Assembly: GCA_943371625.1 (NCBI GenBank)
Contig: CALRVN010000213.1
Span: 1 to 7,180, forward strand
DNA: 7,180 bases
Direction: 5' to 3'
DNA from: Hyphomicrobium_A sp943371625
GTDB lineage: Bacteria; Pseudomonadota; Alphaproteobacteria; Rhizobiales; Hyphomicrobiaceae
In this document: positions 1 to 4,921 of the stretch, one piece after another
How positions within the stretch are numbered: position 1 is the stretch's first letter
How the letters are laid out: the number at the start of each line of letters is the position of its first letter
Translations under genes and position numbers: made by a program
Notes under the pieces: model-generated
Databases searched by the model: none
Told to the model about the DNA's origin: nothing
Seen by the model: the letters and a program-made list of their open reading frames with translations, nothing else

Positions 1-1
1 G

Positions 2-121
2 CACGAGGTGCTCGGCTTGCGCTTCTGCCACGTCTACCTGGAGCTCAAGCGCTCGGAGTTCGAGGAGTTCATGCGCGTGATCAGTCCGTGGGAGCGCGAG
101 CACCTGTTGCTCAGCGTGTGA
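2..121 (+). CDS. C-terminal end of an unrecognised protein (5' partial)
   Basis: The plus-strand frame is open from the window edge and encodes 39 residues before a TGA stop. The start lies outside the window. The peptide is rich in charged residues and leucine (for example VYLELKRSEFEEFM and a C-terminal HLLLSV) and looks like the folded end of a soluble cytoplasmic protein. The high GC at third codon positions supports real coding. I do not recognise the family from so short a fragment. The gene converges on the acetyltransferase gene, with only 22 bases between the two stop codons. Confidence 0.6.
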   Translation, partial: HEVLGLRFCHVYLELKRSEFEEFMRVISPWEREHLLLSV

Positions 122-143
122 GTGCACGAGACGTTCTCGCGGC

Positions 144-641
144 TCAGAGCGGGCGGACCATGTAGCGGGCCGCTGGGTCGTCGTAGCTCGCGAGCTTCGC
201 GTGGAGCCCAGGATTTTCGACGACAGTGAACCCGTGGCGGGACCAGAACCCCTGCGTGCCCTTCACGGCGATGAGCGACATGTTCGCAATGCCGGTCGTG
301 GCGGCGTGGGCGATGATGGCGCGAACGGCATCCGACCCGGCGCTGGCTCCTCGCGCTTCGGGCAGTAAAGCCACGTCGTGGATGTAATAGGTCGACGGTG
401 TTTGCGGCAGCGCGCCCAGCGCAACGTTGAGTGCCGGTGGGCTGAGGTAGTTCCACGGATGGGTCAGCGTGTATCCGGCAGGCCGGCCGTCGAGATCGAG
501 CACGAGACATCCGGCGGGGTACAGCCGCTGGCGCTCGGCGAAGACCGTTTCATCTTCCGGATAGTCCAGGTGGACGCGGGCGGCGATGGCGTTTACCGCC
601 TCAACATCGGCGGCGGTCATTGCGCGCCAGCGGGCAGTCAT
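144..641 (-). CDS. GNAT family N-acetyltransferase
   Basis: This 165-residue protein has the length and layout of a single-domain GCN5-related N-acetyltransferase, which transfers an acetyl group from acetyl-CoA to an amine. The N-terminus (residues 4-22, WRAMTAADVEAVNAIAARV) is the usual beta1-alpha1 segment. The acetyl-CoA site is at about residues 85-102: a beta4 strand (YYIHDVALLP) followed by R97-G98-A-S100-A-G102. The usual second glycine of the R-G-x-G-x-G/A loop is replaced by Ser100, a mild deviation. The C-terminal FWSRHGFTVVEN (about 131-142) matches the conserved FWxxxGF of the family. The ATG is preceded by a weak purine-rich AGAGAG. The substrate cannot be read from sequence. 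The gene lies just downstream of the terminator of the 29-aa gene, so it needs its own promoter or read-through. Confidence 0.88.
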   Translation of the reverse strand: MTARWRAMTAADVEAVNAIAARVHLDYPEDETVFAERQRLYPAGCLVLDLDGRPAGYTLTHPWNYLSPPALNVALGALPQTPSTYYIHDVALLPEARGASAGSDAVRAIIAHAATTGIANMSLIAVKGTQGFWSRHGFTVVENPGLHAKLASYDDPAARYMVRPL

Positions 642-658
642 GGGTAGAAACTCTCTAG

Positions 659-700
659 AAAAATGGCCCGGCCCGCCGTGGGGATTCCAACGACGGGCCG
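659..700 (-). terminator. Intrinsic terminator of the 29-aa microprotein gene
   Basis: Read on the minus strand, CGGCCCG (700-694) pairs perfectly with CGGGCCG (675-669), and further pairs form inside after one mismatch. A short GGCCA spacer then leads to a run of five T (663-659). This is a GC-rich stem followed by a U-tract, as expected of a Rho-independent terminator. It lies about 34 bases past the stop of the 29-codon ORF and 18 bases before the GNAT start, so it marks the end of a separate transcript. Confidence 0.7.
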
Positions 701-734
701 AAATACTGGCATGCGGCGAAGTATTAGTTGGTGT

Positions 735-824
735 TTAGTTGTAGGTCTTATCCCGCTGATCAGTCTTGGCGGGATAGAGTATGGCCTCGATCGTCTCGAT
801 CACGGCCTCGATGGCGGTAAACAT
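735..824 (-). CDS. 29-aa microprotein with an amphipathic helix, divergent from the LysR gene
   Basis: This ATG-to-TAA ORF of 29 codons starts MFTAIEAVIETIEAILYPAK and ends in a polar tail (about residues 20-29, TDQRDKTYN). Residues 2-17 would form an amphipathic helix with Ile/Val/Leu on one face and Glu on the other, built on repeated I-E units. There is no Cys and no signal peptide. A GGAG Shine-Dalgarno sits 6 bases before the ATG, a candidate promoter lies at 859-888, and an intrinsic terminator follows at 659-700. Together these give the full outline of a one-gene transcription unit. It is divergent from the LysR regulator and shares a control region with it, so regulation by that protein is a reasonable inference. 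I recognise no family. Membrane-surface binding or a protein-protein role is a guess from the helix alone. A longer frame reading in from 1052 exists, but it overlaps the LysR gene and lacks support. Confidence 0.6.
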   Translation of the reverse strand: MFTAIEAVIETIEAILYPAKTDQRDKTYN

Positions 825-858
825 TTTAGTCTCCAAAGTTCGTCTTGCTGTTGGGGAG

Positions 859-888
859 CTTGTAGCTTGCGCCGTGGGGGAAAGACAA
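859..888 (-). promoter_or_regulatory. Candidate promoter of the 29-aa microprotein gene
   Basis: On the minus strand, TTGTCT (888-883) and TACAAG (864-859) each match four of six bases of the sigma70 -35 and -10 consensus, with an 18-base spacer. Transcription would start near 852, giving a leader of about 28 bases that contains the GGAG site. The LysR-type palindrome centred at 918 would then lie near -66, the usual place for a LysR recognition site that activates transcription. The boxes are imperfect, so this is inferred from geometry as much as from sequence. Confidence 0.4.
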
Positions 889-898
889 ACGGCATTGC

Positions 899-904
899 TT
901 GACA
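899..904 (+). promoter_or_regulatory. Candidate -35 box for the LysR gene
   Basis: A perfect TTGACA lies 31 bases before the GTG start of the LysR gene. No good -10 is seen at 17 bases; the hexamer there (922-927, TTACGT) is poor. If it is used, transcription would begin at about 934-936, on or next to the GTG, which has no visible Shine-Dalgarno. The LysR-type palindrome overlaps this spacer, which fits autorepression. Confidence 0.35.
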
Positions 905-910
905 GCAGAT

Positions 911-925
911 GTAACATTTTGTTAC
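911..925. promoter_or_regulatory. LysR-type operator (T-N11-A palindrome)
   Basis: GTAACA-TTT-TGTTAC is a perfect 6-bp inverted repeat with a 3-base spacer. It contains T912 and A924 separated by 11 bases, the T-N11-A signature of LysR-type binding sites. It is AT-rich against a GC-rich background. It lies 10 bases before the LysR GTG start and about 66 bases before the proposed start of the divergent microprotein transcript, the classic layout for a self-repressing LysR protein that activates its divergent neighbour. Confidence 0.6.
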
Positions 926-935
926 GTGTCTGGCC

Positions 936-1856
936 GTGCGGCACCTCCCTCCCCTCAACGCTTTGAGAGCGTTCGAATGCGCGGCTCGGCACGCGAGCTT
1001 CTCGCTTGCGGGGGTCGAACTGAACGTGAGCCATGCCGCCATCAGCCGGCATATCCGGGATCTGGAAGCGACGCTCGGCACGACGCTCTTCAAACGCACC
1101 GGACGCGGGGTCGAGATCACCGAGGCAGGGCAGCTACTGGCGCGAGAGCTGACACGCTCGTTCGACATCATGGCCGCCGCGATCGACCGGTTCGCGCCCA
1201 AGCGCAGCCGGCGGCAACTTGTGATCAGCGCCGAGGTGTCGTTTGCGGCGCTCTACCTGGTACCTCGGCTCGGGAGCTTTACGTCGGCCCATCCGGAAGT
1301 CGACCTGGTTCTGGACCCGACCAACCGGCTGGTCGACTTCGGGCGGGATTCCGTCGACATCGGCCTGCGCTACGGCGACGGCAACTGGGACGACGTCATC
1401 GCGGTCAAGCTCCTCGACTCCGACCTCACCCCTGTTTGCAGCCCCGGGATGCTGAAGAAGTCCAAGGTGCGCGTCCCGGCCGACCTGGCGCGGGTGACGC
1501 TGCTGCAGGAGGATCCGAAGCATCATTGGACCGACTGGCTCGAGGCCGCCGGCGTCTCGGAGGAGATCGAAGCCGCGGGTCCGAACCTCAAAGGCTATCT
1601 CGCCATCGCGGCCGCCGAGGCCGGCCAGGGGTTCGCGCTCGCCGACGCAACACAAGCAGCGGATGCCCTGATCGCGAAGCGGCTGGTCAGTCCATTCGAC
1701 GTCGTGGTGCGGCACCACGCGTACTATCTCGTCCGGAGTCCAGCGAAGAAGCCTAGCAAGGCAGCGACGGCGTTCCATGCCTGGCTGGTGGCTGAGATCA
1801 AGCGCACCGTCGCCGACCTCAAGGCGGCGGGGCTCGGGCACCTCGCCGCCGCTTAA
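936..1856 (+). CDS. LysR-type transcriptional regulator, GcvA/AmpR-like
   Basis: This 306-residue DNA-binding regulator has the normal full length for the LysR family. A winged helix-turn-helix spans about residues 5-64; it begins LPPLNALRAFECAARH, typical of the GcvA/AmpR branch, and has the recognition helix around VSHAAISRHIRDLE (31-44). A linker helix leads into a periplasmic-binding-protein-like effector domain from about 94 to 295, with the branch-typical DIGLRYGDGNW at 141-151. The GTG at 936 is the best start: upstream in frame there is a TAA at 912 and no other good initiator. No Shine-Dalgarno is visible, so a leaderless or weakly translated message is possible. The effector and regulon are unknown. 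The divergent 29-aa gene and the T-N11-A site between them make that gene the prime target candidate. Confidence 0.93.
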   Translation: MRHLPPLNALRAFECAARHASFSLAGVELNVSHAAISRHIRDLEATLGTTLFKRTGRGVEITEAGQLLARELTRSFDIMAAAIDRFAPKRSRRQLVISAEVSFAALYLVPRLGSFTSAHPEVDLVLDPTNRLVDFGRDSVDIGLRYGDGNWDDVIAVKLLDSDLTPVCSPGMLKKSKVRVPADLARVTLLQEDPKHHWTDWLEAAGVSEEIEAAGPNLKGYLAIAAAEAGQGFALADATQAADALIAKRLVSPFDVVVRHHAYYLVRSPAKKPSKAATAFHAWLVAEIKRTVADLKAAGLGHLAAA

Positions 1857-1864
1857 AGGTGCAC

Positions 1865-1885
1865 GCGCCGGCGTTGGGCCGACGC
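1865..1885. terminator. Weak hairpin between convergent LysR and hydrolase genes
   Basis: GCGCCGGC (1865-1872) and GCCGACGC (1878-1885) can pair with one mismatch around a 5-base loop. It lies in the 54-base gap between two convergent stop codons, where a terminator is expected. No clear T-run follows on either strand, so a role in termination is uncertain. Confidence 0.3.
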
Positions 1886-1910
1886 ATGTCGTGTCTGTCG
1901 GTAGTCGCTA

Positions 1911-2759
1911 TCAGGCGGCCTTACTACCGACCGCGCGCTTGCCCTGGATGAAGGCGAGCAGATCCTCGTTGAGCTGATCCTTCATGGTCGTGCACAGCCC
2001 GTGCGGGGCACCCTTGTAGATTTTCACCTCGGCGCCCTTGATGAGCTTGGCCTGCAGCGTGCTGGCGGCGGCGGGCGGTACGATCTGGTCGTCGTCGCCC
2101 TGGATGATCAGCGTGGGGATGTCGAACTTCTTCAAGTCCTCGGTCTGGTCGGTCTCGGAGAAGGCCTTGATGCAGAAGTACGCAGCGGGGAAGCCGGCCA
2201 CCATGCTCTGCAACCAGAACTGCTCGCGCACGCCTTCGGAGACTTTCGCGCCCGGGCGGTTGTAACCGTAGAAGGGAAGGCTGAGGTCCTTGAAGAACTG
2301 CGAGCGGTCAGCCTGCACGCCGGCGCGTAACTGATTGAAGACTTCGATCGGTGTGCCGGTGGGATTGGCCGGCGTTTTGAGCATCAGCGGTGGCACGGCG
2401 GAAATGAGCACGGCCTTGGCAACACGTTTGGTGCCGTGGCGGCCGATATAGCGCGCGACCTCACCACCGCCGGTCGAGTGACCGACATGGATCGCATCCT
2501 TCAGGTCGAGCTTCTTGACCAGTTCGGCGAGGTCGTCGGCGTAGTGATCCATGTCATTGCCGGTCCAGGGCTGGCTTGAGCGGCCGTGCCCGCGGCGATC
2601 ATGTGCGATGACGCGGTATCCGCGCTCGGCGAGGTAGAACATCTGATCTTCAAAAGCATCCGATGACAGCGGCCAGCCGTGGCTGAATACGACCGGCTGC
2701 CCGGTGCCCCAATCCTTGTAATAAATTTCAGTGCCGTCGCGCGTTGTGAAAGTCGCCAT
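1911..2759 (-). CDS. Alpha/beta hydrolase of the non-haem chloroperoxidase/esterase type
   Basis: This 282-residue cytoplasmic enzyme has the size and signature of the cofactor-free chloroperoxidase/perhydrolase/esterase group. The N-terminus (TTRDGTEIYYKDWG) and the oxyanion-hole segment FSHGWPL (25-31) are typical. The nucleophile elbow is G93-H94-S95-T96-G97-G98. The catalytic acid is probably Asp224 in GDDDQIVP (221-228), and the catalytic histidine His253 in APHG. All three triad residues are therefore present. HDRRGHGRSSQPW (53-65) is the usual strand-5 region. In life such proteins are generally esterases or lactonases; the halogenation reported for the family depends on peracid chemistry and may not be physiological. 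The start is supported by AGGAG 8 bases before the ATG. There is no signal peptide, and the gene appears to stand alone. Confidence 0.92.
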   Translation of the reverse strand: MATFTTRDGTEIYYKDWGTGQPVVFSHGWPLSSDAFEDQMFYLAERGYRVIAHDRRGHGRSSQPWTGNDMDHYADDLAELVKKLDLKDAIHVGHSTGGGEVARYIGRHGTKRVAKAVLISAVPPLMLKTPANPTGTPIEVFNQLRAGVQADRSQFFKDLSLPFYGYNRPGAKVSEGVREQFWLQSMVAGFPAAYFCIKAFSETDQTEDLKKFDIPTLIIQGDDDQIVPPAAASTLQAKLIKGAEVKIYKGAPHGLCTTMKDQLNEDLLAFIQGKRAVGSKAA

Positions 2760-3008
2760 GATGCAATCTCCTCGCTCTCGCGTTCAATCGTCAGCTGGGC
2801 GCTGCACTGGGTGCAGCCGCTGTTGGCAAAATACCGGGATCGAATGGCGCGATAATCCGGCGTTCGCCACCAGGGCTGTTGGCCCGCGCCGAACAATCGG
2901 CGGATCAGGATGGCGTTGCGACCGCAGAAGGCCGTCACCGTTAAGCGAAGCCTAGCGGGTGCAGATCAATTCGAGCTGCTGCTTTTTGTGCGCGGGAGTC
3001 TGCGGAGA
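2760..3008. other. Intergenic stretch between hydrolase and DUF411 genes
   Basis: These 249 bases hold the hydrolase leader and presumably its promoter. Apart from the inverted repeat at 2801-2817 I see no RNA gene and no convincing terminator for the DUF411 gene. A minus-strand frame beginning with a GTG at 2938 shows coding-like GC bias at third positions, but it has no Shine-Dalgarno and runs out of frame into the hydrolase gene, so I do not call a gene. Confidence 0.4.
2801..2817. repeat. 17-bp inverted repeat in the leader of the hydrolase gene
   Basis: GCTGCAC-TGG-GTGCAGC is a perfect 7-bp inverted repeat with a 3-base centre. It lies 42 to 58 bases upstream of the hydrolase ATG, in its probable promoter or leader. 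No T-run follows it on either strand, so an operator or a leader hairpin is more likely than a terminator. Confidence 0.45.
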
Positions 3009-3476
3009 TCAGATGGCCTGGTCAGCGCGGTAGCGGCCGTAGTTCGAGCGAGCATCCTTCGCAAAGAGGATGACGTCGTACGCTTCGGGCTCACCACCCA
3101 TGCCGGGCGAGCCCGCTGGCATGCCGGGCACGGCGAGGCCAATAGCTCGCGGCTGCTCATCGAGCAGACGACGGATCGCAATCGCGGGCACGTGCCCTTC
3201 GACTACATACGCGCCGATCTCGGCGGTGTGACACGAGGCAAGATCTTCGGGGACACCAAGGCGGGCTTTTGTTGCCTTGAGATTGGTTGCCGTCACGACG
3301 GTGACGGGGAAGCCCGCGTGCTTCAGGTGATCGACCCACCCTTCGCAGCAACTGCAGTTCGGATCCTTGGTCACGCTGATGGGCGGCAATGACGTTGCGT
3401 CGCCCGCATAGCTCTGGGGTGCGTATGCGGCAACGGCCGCGAACGCTGCCAGTGCTTGACGGCGAGAAATCAACAT
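3009..3476 (-). CDS. Exported DUF411 (CopG-like) putative metal-binding protein
   Basis: From the ATG at 3476 this is a 155-residue protein. It opens with a Tat-like signal, MLISRRQALAAFAAVAAYA, carrying twin arginines at 5-6, a hydrophobic stretch and probable cleavage after Ala24. The rest is a complete DUF411 domain: VTKDPNCSCCEGWVDHL with Cys41, Cys43 and Cys44, then ASCHTAEIG with Cys82 and His83, then EGHVPAIAIRRLL, and the family-typical GLAVPGMPAGSPGM (113-126). DUF411 includes the CopG proteins of copper-resistance clusters, so periplasmic copper or other metal binding through these Cys/His residues is likely but inferred. GAGG lies 9 bases before this ATG. In-frame ATGs further up (3494, 3554) lack a good Shine-Dalgarno and would spoil the signal. 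The secreted His-rich gene is just upstream on the same strand. Confidence 0.88.
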   Translation of the reverse strand: MLISRRQALAAFAAVAAYAPQSYAGDATSLPPISVTKDPNCSCCEGWVDHLKHAGFPVTVVTATNLKATKARLGVPEDLASCHTAEIGAYVVEGHVPAIAIRRLLDEQPRAIGLAVPGMPAGSPGMGGEPEAYDVILFAKDARSNYGRYRADQAI

Positions 3477-3561
3477 CGGCCCATTCCTCAACATCCAACG
3501 CCAAGACTTCGAGATCGTGCAGGCAGAAGATGTCAGGAGAACGAGCGTTCGCATAGCAAGA

Positions 3562-3589
3562 ATGCCCCAGCGGCGTGGCGCTGAGGCAT
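3562..3589 (-). terminator. Terminator-like hairpin after the His/Arg-rich protein gene
   Basis: An 11-bp stem (minus strand ATGCCTCAGCG with CGCTGGGGCAT, one G-U wobble) closes a 6-base loop, 20 bases past the stop of the 81-aa gene. On the minus strand it is followed by TCTTGCT, a poor U-tract; on the plus strand no T-run follows. It probably ends or attenuates transcription before the DUF411 gene. Confidence 0.55.
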
Positions 3590-3609
3590 CCTGGCAGGCC
3601 TATGAGCGA

Positions 3610-3855
3610 TTAGAAGCCGAGATAGACTCCAAAGCCCGGCCGGCGATAGTAGCGGTGGCCGTGTCCGTAGCCGCGGCGATGGTAATGGCGGTGACGCCAG
3701 TGGCGACGGCCGTGACGATAGCCGGCCTGCTCGACGTTACTATTGGTTGCCTGCTTGGTGTCGCCAAGTGCGGGTGCCGCGCTGGCGGCCTGAGGGGCGA
3801 AGCAGAACGCGGCCGTGGCGGTCGCGATAGCGGCGAGCGTGAGTTTCATTTTCAT
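3610..3855 (-). CDS. Secreted His/Arg/Gly/Tyr-rich small protein
   Basis: This 81-residue protein has a clear Sec signal peptide: MKMK, then a hydrophobic core (L5-F19), with probable cleavage after Ala26 in AASA. The mature part has a short polar linker (about 28-45) and then a low-complexity basic tail (46-74) with seven His and ten Arg among Gly and Tyr residues, for example RHGRRHWRHRHYHRRGYGHG. It ends in GFGVYLGF. There is no lipobox around Cys18. The ATG at 3855 is chosen because GGAGG lies 8 bases upstream; a longer frame reaching 3969 lacks such support. Small proteins of this style are common and mostly uncharacterised in Bradyrhizobium-like bacteria. Metal binding by the histidines or contact with envelope polyanions is conceivable but inferred. 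The DUF411 gene follows on the same strand. Confidence 0.8.
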   Translation of the reverse strand: MKMKLTLAAIATATAAFCFAPQAASAAPALGDTKQATNSNVEQAGYRHGRRHWRHRHYHRRGYGHGHRYYRRPGFGVYLGF

Positions 3856-3899
3856 TGGTCTGTCCTCCGTTGTTCGCGGGGAGAACACTCCGGCATTCC

Positions 3900-3913
3900 C
3901 AATGGTTCCATTG
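3900..3913. repeat. Inverted repeat upstream of the His/Arg-rich protein gene
   Basis: CAATGG-TT-CCATTG is a perfect 6-bp inverted repeat with a 2-base centre. It lies 45 bases before the ATG of the 81-aa gene and about 120 bases before the aldo/keto reductase start, within their shared divergent control region. It could be an operator; no known regulator motif is recognised. Confidence 0.4.
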
Positions 3914-3948
3914 CTCGCCAAATGCGACCGAACGCCGTAGAGGATATC

Positions 3949-3980
3949 GAGCACTGTTCCAGCCATCATCAGAGCACTGT
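3949..3980 (+). repeat. 9-bp direct repeat upstream of the aldo/keto reductase gene
   Basis: GAGCACTGT occurs at 3949-3957 and again at 3972-3980. The 23-base start-to-start spacing is close to two turns of the DNA helix. Such pairs often bind a regulator as a dimer of dimers. It precedes the reductase ATG by 54 to 86 bases. Confidence 0.4.
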
Positions 3981-3993
3981 CACACGCTCTCCG

Positions 3994-4004
3994 CCCCCCC
4001 CCCC
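3994..4004 (+). repeat. Homopolymeric run of eleven C
   Basis: An unbroken run of 11 C lies 30 bases before the reductase ATG and 20 bases before its GGAG site, so in the leader or promoter-proximal region. Runs of this length are prone to slippage and to sequencing error, and could alter expression if they lie within promoter spacing. Confidence 0.7.
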
Positions 4005-4034
4005 GTAAAACACACCCCGCAATCGGAGCATCCC

Positions 4035-4892
4035 ATGACGATCGCCAATGCCGCGAAGTCCGGCACGTTCAAGATCGGCGGCGACCTCGCCGTGCATCGC
4101 CTCGGCTTCGGCGCAATGCGCATCGTCGGCAAAGGCATATGGGGAGAGCCGGAGGATCGCGACGGGGCGCTGCAAACTTTGAAGAGCGTTCCGGAGCTCG
4201 GCATCAATCTTATCGACACGGCGGACAGCTACGGCCCCGAGATCAGCGAGCGCCTGATTCACGAAGCGCTGTTTCCCTACAAGGGGCTCGTCATTGCGAC
4301 CAAGGGCGGGCTGCTGCGTACCGGCCCGAACGAATGGCCGATGTGCGGGCGCCCCGACTATCTGCGGCAGCAGGTGTTCATCAGCATGCGTCGCCTCGGC
4401 GTCGAGCGGATAGATCTGTGGCAGCTCCATCGTATCGACACTGCCGTGCCGCGCGAAGAGCAGTTCGCTGCTATTGCCGCGATGCAGAAGGAGGGTCTTA
4501 TCCGACACGTCGGCCTGAGCGAGGTGGACGTGGACGACATCATCGCGGCGCAGAAGCACTTCAAGGTTGCGACGGTGCAGAACCTCTACAATCTCACCAA
4601 CCGCAAGAGCGAGGGTGTGGTCGATCATTGCGAAAAGCATGGCATCGGATTCATTCCGTGGTTTCCGCTCGCGGCCGGCAACCTCGCGCGGCCGGGCTCG
4701 CCGCTGGATGCGATCGCGGATCATCACAATGCGAGCCCGGGCCAGATCGCGCTCGCCTGGTTGCTGAAGCGCAGTCCTGTCATCCTGCCGATCCCTGGCA
4801 CGGGCAAGGTTAAGCATCTGGAGGAGAACATCGCGGCAGTCGACATCACGTTGTCGGACGATGAGTTCTCGACGCTGAGCAGCCTCGTATAA
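4035..4892 (+). CDS. Aldo/keto reductase family oxidoreductase
   Basis: This 285-residue NADPH-dependent oxidoreductase is near the usual AKR length and covers the whole (beta/alpha)8 barrel. All four catalytic residues are visible: Asp61 and Tyr66 in IDTADSYG, Lys90 in IATKGG, and His132 in LWQLHRID. The N-terminal LGFGAMRI (23-30), GLIRHVGLSEV at about 156-166, the NLYNL segment after AKHF-like helix residues, and the cofactor-binding C-terminal part SPVILPIPGTGKVKHLEENI are typical of bacterial AKRs acting on small aldehydes or ketones. The substrate is unknown. The ATG at 4035 is chosen because GGAG lies 6 bases upstream; the frame stays open back to 3855, but that part crosses the poly-C run and has no family match. 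A secreted protein gene follows almost without a gap, suggesting an operon. Confidence 0.93.
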   Translation: MTIANAAKSGTFKIGGDLAVHRLGFGAMRIVGKGIWGEPEDRDGALQTLKSVPELGINLIDTADSYGPEISERLIHEALFPYKGLVIATKGGLLRTGPNEWPMCGRPDYLRQQVFISMRRLGVERIDLWQLHRIDTAVPREEQFAAIAAMQKEGLIRHVGLSEVDVDDIIAAQKHFKVATVQNLYNLTNRKSEGVVDHCEKHGIGFIPWFPLAAGNLARPGSPLDAIADHHNASPGQIALAWLLKRSPVILPIPGTGKVKHLEENIAAVDITLSDDEFSTLSSLV

Positions 4893-4921
4893 CGATGCTT
4901 CAGATATCGATGAGGAAATGG

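Noticed and set aside
125..137. Small hairpin CGAGA-CGT-TCTCG between the first two convergent genes
   Set aside because: A 5-bp stem without a T-run is too weak to name as a terminator.
735..1052. Longer 105-aa version of the microprotein ORF
   Set aside because: The added 76 residues lie opposite the LysR 5' end and across the control region, have shadow-like composition, and ignore the good GGAG-ATG at 824.
899..1756. 285-codon plus-strand frame overlapping the LysR gene
   Set aside because: It lies almost entirely inside the LysR gene in another frame, is dominated by Arg/Gly/Ala/Pro as expected of a high-GC shadow, and shows no domain. The LysR frame has clear family motifs.
1134..1841. 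235-codon minus-strand frame opposite the LysR gene
   Set aside because: Antisense shadow caused by high GC at codon third positions; no family signature.
2910..3392. 160-codon plus-strand frame opposite the DUF411 gene
   Set aside because: It runs antisense to conserved DUF411 codons, and only an AGG directly abutting the ATG could act as a ribosome site.
3855..4034. 60-residue N-terminal extension of the aldo/keto reductase
   Set aside because: The extension crosses the poly-C run and promoter-like repeats, has no AKR similarity, and the ATG at 4035 has a good Shine-Dalgarno and begins at the family's usual position.
3969..4817. 282-codon minus-strand frame opposite the aldo/keto reductase
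   Set aside because: It is an antisense shadow of a gene with an intact catalytic tetrad. The translated sequence shows no motif and there is no supporting ribosome site.
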